Shown here in pieces: positions 24,400 to 27,939 of a stretch of 27,939 nucleotides of DNA. A program made the position numbers and the translations under genes. This DNA is from a virus: positions 1 to 27,939 of IMG/VR virus record IMGVR_UViG_3300006802_000421. One strand, written 5' to 3'. The stretch's first letter is position 1; each line of letters begins with the position of its first letter. The notes under the pieces were generated by a model, which saw only the letters and a program-made list of their open reading frames with translations, was not told the DNA's origin and made no database searches.

Positions 24400-24423
24400 G
24401 TGAGGTATCGTGAAGTTCCGTGA
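24400..24423 (+). promoter_or_regulatory. three GTGA repeats phased at 10 bp, Xis-like
   Basis: GTGA begins at 24400, 24410 and 24420, within TGAGGTATCG / TGAAGTTCCG / TGAGACC. Tandem 10-11-bp repeats between the P arm and the core are where excisionase proteins bind in lambda-type attP. Role inferred from spacing and place. Confidence 0.4.
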
Positions 24424-24436
24424 GACCATAAAAAAC

Positions 24437-24459
24437 GACTTTTAATCAGTTGTTCAGGG
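24437..24459 (+). other. putative attP core, tRNA-Lys(UUU)-like
   Basis: The 23 bp GACTTTTAATC then AGTTGTTCAGGG read like tRNA-Lys positions about 30-52: anticodon loop CTTTTAA, 3' anticodon stem, variable loop, start of the T arm. The homology then ends (CCGGAAATG instead of a TTCGA-type T loop). CGACTTTTAATC (24436-24447) is also present in the phage tRNA-Lys at 24557-24568. The region is AT-rich in a GC-rich genome and is flanked by arm-type repeats on both sides. Confidence 0.6.
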
Positions 24460-24507
24460 CCGGAAATGTGAACGAAAACAAAGGGTTGGCATTAGGCAAA
24501 AACACTG

Positions 24508-24527
24508 TTCGCGCACTATTCGCGCAG
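24508..24527 (+). repeat. 20-bp direct repeat, copy 2 (P'-arm)
   Basis: Perfect copy of 24301-24320, 207 bp away, on the other side of the core candidate. It ends 2 bases before the tRNA gene, so integrase bound here would lie on the tRNA promoter region. Confidence 0.8.
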
Positions 24528-24529
24528 TC

Positions 24530-24603
24530 GGGCCCATAGCTCAACGGTAGAGCAGTCGACTTTTAATCGATTTATCCGAGTTCGATTCTCGGTGGGCCTA
24601 CCA
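24530..24603 (+). tRNA. tRNA-Lys(UUU), complete with CCA
   Basis: All arms fold: acceptor GGGCCCA / TGGGCCT (first pair G-U), D stem GCTC/GAGC with a 7-base loop AACGGTA, anticodon stem GTCGA/TCGAT, loop CTTTTAA with anticodon TTT at 24562-24564, variable TTAT, T stem CCGAG/CTCGG with loop TTCGATT, discriminator A73 (as expected for Lys), CCA encoded. It is full-length and looks functional, though the acceptor and anticodon stems each have a G-U pair. Sequence after the anticodon differs from the attP-like core, which would stop the integrase from using it as a target. Probably phage-borne, since phage-type genes lie on both sides. Confidence 0.92.
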
Positions 24604-24683
24604 ATCCCGCACTGATCCCAAAGAAACCCTTGGCTCCAGGTGCTGATCGCTACCGTCTTTGAAGACCTTGTGCGGTGGCGCCC

Positions 24684-24917
24684 ATGGCGGCCTACCTCCT
24701 TGAAGTAAGCGCCAAGGTCGTGGTGCATTCCGACGTCGAGTCGATCGAGGAATTCCTCGAGAACGTCTACGCGCGGATCTCAGAGTTCATCCCGAGCGAC
24801 GAGCACATCGTCGACATTGAGCTGGATGCCTTTCCCCTACCCCAGGAATCAGGTGGATCACCAGATCTCGGATACGGAGCTGATACCGAGGAAGGAGGCG
24901 AAGCTCCGGTTTCGTGA
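24684..24917 (+). CDS. small acidic unknown protein
   Basis: 77 residues from ATG 24684 (GTG 24675 adds three). MAAYLLEVSAKVVVHSDVES, then EEFLENVYARISEFIPSDEH and a beta strand HIVDIELDAF, suggesting a small alpha/beta domain, with an acidic Gly-rich tail that overlaps the HNH gene by 92 bases in another frame. The large overlap means that either the tail or the HNH start is less certain. No function recognised. It is the first gene after the tRNA. Confidence 0.55.
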   Translation: MAAYLLEVSAKVVVHSDVESIEEFLENVYARISEFIPSDEHIVDIELDAFPLPQESGGSPDLGYGADTEEGGEAPVS

Positions 24918-25170
24918 CCAGATCCTGCTGAGGTGGGACTACTGCTGCGCCTACTGCGCCGAGCCGCTTGGAAGATCGGCCACGCTGGATCACGTTGTTC
25001 CGAAGGCTAAGGGCGGCGCCACTGAGCGCCAAAACTTGATTCCAGCATGCCTCGCGTGCAACGCGCACAAGCAACATCACGACTGGCTGCCGTGGTTTGA
25101 GTCTCAGTCGTTCTTTTCTGAGATCAGGGCCCAAATCATTCACGAATGGGTCTCGCAGCCCATAGATTGA
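24826..25170 (+). CDS. HNH endonuclease
   Basis: 114 residues from ATG 24826. The HNH core is complete: C41-A-Y-C44, D55-H56 (TLDHVVPKAKGGA), N70, C75-L-A-C78-N79 and H81. The paired cysteines bind structural zinc, and D-H and N-H form the nicking site. The N-terminal segment (DTELIPRKEAKLRFRDQILL) is usual for cyanobacterial HNH proteins of this type. It could be a homing-type nuclease or a packaging/repair nuclease. Lies beside att and the tRNA, far from any visible terminase. No intron or intein is seen. Confidence 0.8.
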   Translation: MPFPYPRNQVDHQISDTELIPRKEAKLRFRDQILLRWDYCCAYCAEPLGRSATLDHVVPKAKGGATERQNLIPACLACNAHKQHHDWLPWFESQSFFSEIRAQIIHEWVSQPID

Positions 25171-25256
25171 TGCTTCCTCTGATTGGCAGAGGGCGTTCCG
25201 TTGTGGCAGGCAGCGGTGAGGCGTGCGGATGCGTGAGTCGGCGTCACCTGCCACCC

Positions 25257-25430
25257 CTATCGCGCCAGCAGGTGGTCAAGGTACAGCTCCGCCTGCCAAA
25301 GGTCCGAGCTGTAGCGGCAATACCCCTTGGCGCAACTGACGTAGTACAGCTCGCCGCCGCCTTCCGGCTCAAGCGTCTCGATGTAGCCGCCGTCCCGCTC
25401 GTGACGGCTGATCACTATCGGGTGGGACAT
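25257..25430 (-). CDS. small unknown protein
   Basis: 57 residues: MSHPIVISRHERDGGYIETL, then GGGELYYVSCAKGYCRYSSD and a helix WQAELYLDHLLAR. Two cysteines (SCAKGYC). Overlaps the upstream gene by 16 bases and is the last gene of the - strand run. About 86 bases separate it from the convergent HNH gene, and I see no clear terminator there. A DNA-binding or excisionase role cannot be excluded, but nothing shows it. Confidence 0.5.
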   Translation of the reverse strand: MSHPIVISRHERDGGYIETLEPEGGGELYYVSCAKGYCRYSSDLWQAELYLDHLLAR

Positions 25431-25720
25431 GACTTAAAGACCGAGCACTGGGCAGCGAACCTTCCACCAGTCTGGCGAGCTTCAGGCCAGCCGAAGTCGC
25501 AGTCAGCATTCACTGGCAGCCAGTGGACGCACTGCCAGCACATGGGCTTGTTTTTGGCATTCTTTTGGTGTCTTCGGCGGAAATCGAAATAGATCCTTTC
25601 CGCCCTGAACACTGCCTCGTTCGCGTCGGATGTTTCTAGGCAGGTCTTCAGCTGCTGTTCAGCTGTCGACCCGAGCCTGATGCGCAGATACCAGATGCTG
25701 GCCTCCTGATGGAGGATCAT
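25415..25720 (-). CDS. small protein: integrase-arm-like N-terminus plus cysteine cluster
   Basis: 101 residues from ATG 25720, chosen for the ATGA overlap with the kinase stop (ATG 25750 adds ten). Residues about 1-45 (ASIWYLRIRLGSTAEQQLKT, then SDANEAVFRAERIYFDFRRR) have the pattern of the arm-type DNA-binding domain at the N-terminus of tyrosine integrases, but no catalytic domain follows. Instead there is a four-cysteine group, CWQC ... C ... C with a PEA motif, likely to bind a metal. It could be a DNA-binding regulator. The first similarity is by eye and weak. Confidence 0.5.
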   Translation of the reverse strand: MILHQEASIWYLRIRLGSTAEQQLKTCLETSDANEAVFRAERIYFDFRRRHQKNAKNKPMCWQCVHWLPVNADCDFGWPEARQTGGRFAAQCSVFKSCPTR

Positions 25721-26277
25721 GCGGCCGGCGTGGTATCGCTTTTGTGCCATCCGAGCGCTGCGTCGATCTTGCGACGAAATTCTTCAATGCTGCCGTCATT
25801 ATCGATGACAACATCAAATCCGTCCCAGTCGTCCAGACCACCTTCAGAAACGTGTCGGCCATCATGTACGGCTGATGGACGCACGATCTTCCAGAGCTGG
25901 CCGCCGGCGGCCTTGACAGTTTCCGCCTCGTTTAGGAAGCGGACATCGTCGGTGACGACATGGTCGTGCCGGCTGGCGCGGGCATGCCAACACTGCAGCC
26001 AAGTGTCTGCACCGATCCGCTCGCGGCCCCATTCTGTGCCGAGTGTCTGCAGAATCCACCGGACACTGCAGCCAAGCTCAGGCACGATGAAGCCTTTATC
26101 GATCCAGACCAACTTCAGGGCATGGTCTTCGCGATAGCCGAGGCTGACCAAGAACGACACCGCCATCCGCTTGAGCGGCTCGGCAAAGCTGACCGGCTGG
26201 AAGCAGTGGTGCGTGAGAACGGTTGCAACAAAGGTCTTCCCGGATTGCGGCGCCGGGCTGTAAAGGCCAATGATCAT
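25717..26277 (-). CDS. deoxynucleoside monophosphate kinase
   Basis: 186 residues from ATG 26277 (GGAG 8 bases upstream, ATGA overlap); a TTG at 26304 is the alternative. P-loop near the start (MIIGLYSPAPQSGKT, SGKT 12-15), then SFAEPLKRM, ILQTLGTEWGRE and VVTDDVRFLNEAE, the pattern of T4 gp1-type dNMP kinases, with the substrate-binding Arg-rich and DDVR blocks. It makes dNDPs from dTMP, dGMP and, in T4-like cases, modified dCMP. It complements the dcd-thyX pair elsewhere in the window by carrying dTMP on towards dTTP. Confidence 0.85.
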   Translation of the reverse strand: MIIGLYSPAPQSGKTFVATVLTHHCFQPVSFAEPLKRMAVSFLVSLGYREDHALKLVWIDKGFIVPELGCSVRWILQTLGTEWGRERIGADTWLQCWHARASRHDHVVTDDVRFLNEAETVKAAGGQLWKIVRPSAVHDGRHVSEGGLDDWDGFDVVIDNDGSIEEFRRKIDAALGWHKSDTTPAA

Positions 26278-26471
26278 CGGTCGAACTCCTGAACAGCCCA
26301 CCAAGCGGCGCGAGCCTCATCAGCGCTGTTGCGCATGAATTCTTGCCAGAGGCCGGTGTAGGTCTTGCGCAGCGGATGGCCCTTCGGCAGCTGGTCGCGA
26401 CCTGACTGCTCGTAGAGATATTCAAGAAATTCCGCCTTGGGTTGTTCTGTAGCGGGGTGGCAGTCAAACAT
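26274..26471 (-). CDS. small unknown protein
   Basis: 65 residues from ATG 26471 (TTG 26483 is possible). MFDCHPATEQPKAEFLEYLY, then HPLRKTYTGLWQEFMRNSAD and a Trp-rich end (AAWWAVQEFDR). Helical, mixed charge. Coupled to the kinase by ATGA and overlapping the upstream gene by 8 bases. No family recognised. Confidence 0.55.
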   Translation of the reverse strand: MFDCHPATEQPKAEFLEYLYEQSGRDQLPKGHPLRKTYTGLWQEFMRNSADEARAAWWAVQEFDR

Positions 26472-26661
26472 CGTGTCCAGCAAGCAAGCGAGCGTGTGCG
26501 AGAGCCTCTGAGTGGGTCACAAACGAAGGCCCCCAAGTGACGTAGTTGCCGTCGAAGCACCATGGCTGGAAGACCAAGCCAAGGCCGCGATCGACGGGGT
26601 GGACGCCATAGCAGGGATGGTTCTGGCCTTTCCAGACGCCCTGCTCAGAGTGAATCACCAT
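26464..26661 (-). CDS. small unknown protein, Trp/Gly-rich
   Basis: 65 residues: MVIHSEQGVWKGQNHPCYGV, then GLVFQPWCFDGNYVTWGPSF, and a helix SEALAHARLLAGHD. Strand-rich front with several aromatic residues and a single helix at the end, like small beta-beta-alpha phage proteins. Overlaps both neighbours by 7-8 bases. Function unknown. Confidence 0.55.
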   Translation of the reverse strand: MVIHSEQGVWKGQNHPCYGVHPVDRGLGLVFQPWCFDGNYVTWGPSFVTHSEALAHARLLAGHDV

Positions 26662-26810
26662 TCTGGGGCAAGGCCAAGCACTTCGACCTGGCAGCCAGGG
26701 TGAAGTTCAGCGGCGGTCCAGTGAGCGTTGGTGGCCGTGACGGCCCAGGTGCGCCAGAGCGTGGTAGTGCCGTCTGGTCGAGTGAGGCGGACGTTGTAGA
26801 AGCCGGGCAT
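26655..26810 (-). CDS. small unknown protein, beta-rich
   Basis: 51 residues from ATG 26810: MPGFYNVRLTRPDGTTTLWR, then TWAVTATNAHWTAAELHPGC. Looks like a small beta barrel of four strands and a helix. The ATG uses the last base of the preceding stop (TGATG), which supports this start over longer ones. Function unknown. Confidence 0.55.
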   Translation of the reverse strand: MPGFYNVRLTRPDGTTTLWRTWAVTATNAHWTAAELHPGCQVEVLGLAPEW

Positions 26811-26899
26811 CAGGGGAGGATCTTCTTGAGAACACAGATGGCTGCGATGCAGAACAGCCAGTAGCCGCAGGCTAGGAGAAGAGCGGTTTGGAGGGTCAT
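26810..26899 (-). CDS. tiny membrane protein
   Basis: 29 residues: MTLQTALLLACGYWLFCIAA then ICVLKKILP. One membrane helix with a basic C-terminus and two cysteines inside the helix. Start overlaps the upstream stop as ATGA and its stop overlaps the next start as TGATG, so it is probably translated. Function unknown. Confidence 0.5.
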   Translation of the reverse strand: MTLQTALLLACGYWLFCIAAICVLKKILP

Positions 26900-27066
26900 T
26901 GGGTGTCATCTACGGCTGCAGACTCGGCCAAGGCGGCGCGGGTGCGGTTGAGCAGTTGATGCACATGCTCAAGGCTGACGCCACTGACTCCAGAGGCAAT
27001 GATCAAGCCGTACCAGGAAGATAGCTGCTGCTCCAGCTCGGAGCACAGGGCTTTGTAATCAGTCAT
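26896..27066 (-). CDS. small helical unknown protein
   Basis: 56 residues from ATG 27066: MTDYKALCSELEQQLSSWYG, LIIASGVSGVSLEHVHQLLN, RTRAALAESA. Two helices around a loop with no membrane segment. The preceding ORF overlaps by 8 bases. ATG 27066 follows GGAGG in the - strand (GGAGGGGC), a good ribosome site. Function unknown. Confidence 0.55.
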   Translation of the reverse strand: MTDYKALCSELEQQLSSWYGLIIASGVSGVSLEHVHQLLNRTRAALAESAAVDDTQ

Positions 27067-27310
27067 GCCCCTCCAGCTCGGCGGCGATGGCGAGGAGTTC
27101 GGCGCGGATCTGATCGTGCGCGTCCCACCAGTCCACACTGTTGACAGCAGCGCGCAAGTAGTTGGCCGCATCCGGCACCACCTGATCGGCAGCAGCTCGC
27201 AAGGCGGCGGCGATGGCAGGCAGGTAGTGCCAGTCATCTGGCTTGCCACTGGCGGCACGGTTGAACTCCCAGAGCACTTGTTGCGCGGCGGGGGAGAGAG
27301 GTTTAGTCAT
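27059..27310 (-). CDS. small helical unknown protein
   Basis: 83 residues from ATG 27310: MTKPLSPAAQQVLWEFNRAA, then DWHYLPAIAAALRAAADQVV and RAELLAIAAELEGHD. Helical, Ala-rich, soluble. The pattern AAQQVLWEF...AIAAALRAAADQV recurs in small proteins of cyanobacterial genomes and phages as I recall, without known function. Coupled to the upstream gene through ATGA. Confidence 0.6.
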   Translation of the reverse strand: MTKPLSPAAQQVLWEFNRAASGKPDDWHYLPAIAAALRAAADQVVPDAANYLRAAVNSVDWWDAHDQIRAELLAIAAELEGHD

Positions 27311-27549
27311 TGGTTCCCCCAGCGGGCAAGGACGGCGCGGGCGAAGCCGACAGGATCGGCGCAGCCAAACTCTGGAGAGGTGCTGATCCAATAGTCGTAC
27401 AGCTCCTCATCCGTCGGCCCCTGCTGCTCGGGCTGGGCCAGGGCGGCGTAATGCCGCTCAATCAGTTGCACCAGCGTGTCGGCGTTGAAGTTGGTGACCC
27501 AGCCGCAGCGGATCAGCTTGTCGCGCAGGGTTTCAGTCATCGAGTTCAT
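27307..27549 (-). CDS. small unknown protein
   Basis: 80 residues. ATG 27549 is chosen because GGAG lies 6 bases upstream; ATG 27540 is possible. MNSMTETLRDKLIRCGWVTN, then ADTLVQLIERHYAALAQPEQ and DEELYDYWISTSPEF. Small helical protein with an aromatic middle. Function unknown. Confidence 0.6.
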   Translation of the reverse strand: MNSMTETLRDKLIRCGWVTNFNADTLVQLIERHYAALAQPEQQGPTDEELYDYWISTSPEFGCADPVGFARAVLARWGNQ

Positions 27550-27787
27550 CTGATTCTCCGCGCAAGATTGCTAAGTCGGATTCTGTTGCAGCCCTGAGTT
27601 GAACTTCGATGCCCAACATAGGGCCACTGACTTGCATTTGATCCATGAGTTCTTCAAGCCAAGCAAGCGCAAAATCCCTTGCTGACACCCATCCAGCGTC
27701 GTCGTCGTCATGCGGCAGTATGTAAGAGTCGTGCTCGCGACATGGGCCGCTGATTTCCCAAACAATCTTGGCGGTAATGTTAGTCAT
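27533..27787 (-). CDS. small acidic unknown protein
   Basis: 84 residues: MTNITAKIVWEISGPCREHD, then SYILPHDDDDAGWVSARDFA and LAWLEELMDQMQVSG. Alpha/beta, acidic. Overlaps the next gene by 17 bases and the previous by 8. Function unknown. Confidence 0.6.
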   Translation of the reverse strand: MTNITAKIVWEISGPCREHDSYILPHDDDDAGWVSARDFALAWLEELMDQMQVSGPMLGIEVQLRAATESDLAILRGESDELDD

Positions 27788-27939
27788 GGCGAGTCATGGG
27801 CCGAGTAGGTGCAAGCAGCCCGCAGTAGCAGGCCCAAAAGTCAGAAGCAGTCCAAGGTGTTCCGCTCTCGTGGAGCAGTGGCATGGCATTGCTGATGGCC
27901 TGCGCATCCCGGTAGTTGACGAAGCTGCCGTAGTCCTTG
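27780..27939 (-). CDS. unknown protein, 5' end beyond window
   Basis: The last 52 residues of a gene that enters from the right edge: KDYGSFVNYRDAQAISNAMP, then LLHESGTPWTASDFWACYCG and LLAPTRPMTRHD. Open from the edge to the TAA at 27780-27782, overlapping the next start. No family recognised. Confidence 0.5.
   Translation of the reverse strand, partial: KDYGSFVNYRDAQAISNAMPLLHESGTPWTASDFWACYCGLLAPTRPMTRHD

Noticed and set aside
24604-24683. 80-base gap after the tRNA
   Set aside because: Searched by eye for terminator, promoter and second att half; nothing convincing.
24516-24728. 70-residue - strand ORF across the tRNA (GRPTENRTRINRLKVDCSTV)
   Set aside because: It is the antisense of the tRNA gene. 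Such ENRTRINRLK-like ORFs are a known artefact of tRNA complements.
1-27939. CRISPR array, insertion sequence, rRNA
   Set aside because: No regular spacer-repeat array, transposase motif or rRNA-like sequence was seen on either strand.

Overview
The window is part of a temperate, long-tailed (siphovirus-type) phage genome of high GC content. The host is most likely a picocyanobacterium of the Synechococcus/Cyanobium type. The host call rests on family resemblance, not on a search: fibre genes of the usual cyanophage kind, a string of very short genes after the fibres, ThyX, and small proteins of a style I associate with cyanophages. No host chromosomal gene is recognisable.

Layout. 1-14413 is the tail module on the + strand: a repeat-rich protein (5' truncated), tail terminator, major tail tube protein, two assembly chaperones joined by a -1 ribosomal frameshift signal, a 1579-residue tape measure protein with an embedded peptidase-like domain, three tip/minor tail proteins, a 1207-residue J-type tip attachment protein with a long coiled-coil insertion, and two further tail-tube-like proteins. 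14449-18974 holds two tail fibres, the second with a self-cleaving S74 chaperone. 19008-21697 is a chain of small genes, several below 60 codons, leading into holin candidates and a two-domain endolysin. 21764-23198 carries dCTP deaminase, flavin-dependent thymidylate synthase and a small unknown.

23183-24603 is the lysogeny locus. A tyrosine integrase (- strand) reads away from a compact region that looks like a complete attP: clustered TTCGCGCA sites on both sides, three 10-bp-phased GTGA repeats, and between them a 23-bp stretch that reads like the anticodon arm, variable loop and start of the T arm of a tRNA-Lys(UUU). About 70 bp beyond this lies a complete tRNA-Lys(UUU) gene. The attP-like core stops before the rest of the T arm and the acceptor stem. 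Integration at a host tRNA-Lys would therefore break the host gene, and the phage copy could replace it. This candidate tRNA-dependent lysogeny module is the most interesting item here. Because both arms are in one place, the sequence is probably the unintegrated phage form.

24684-25170 holds a small unknown and an HNH endonuclease. 25257-27939 is a - strand run of twelve genes, each overlapping the next. It includes a deoxynucleoside monophosphate kinase and many small unknowns, probably the early region. dCTP deaminase, ThyX and the kinase together could feed dTTP synthesis. No repressor, excisionase, capsid, terminase or polymerase gene is recognisable in this window.
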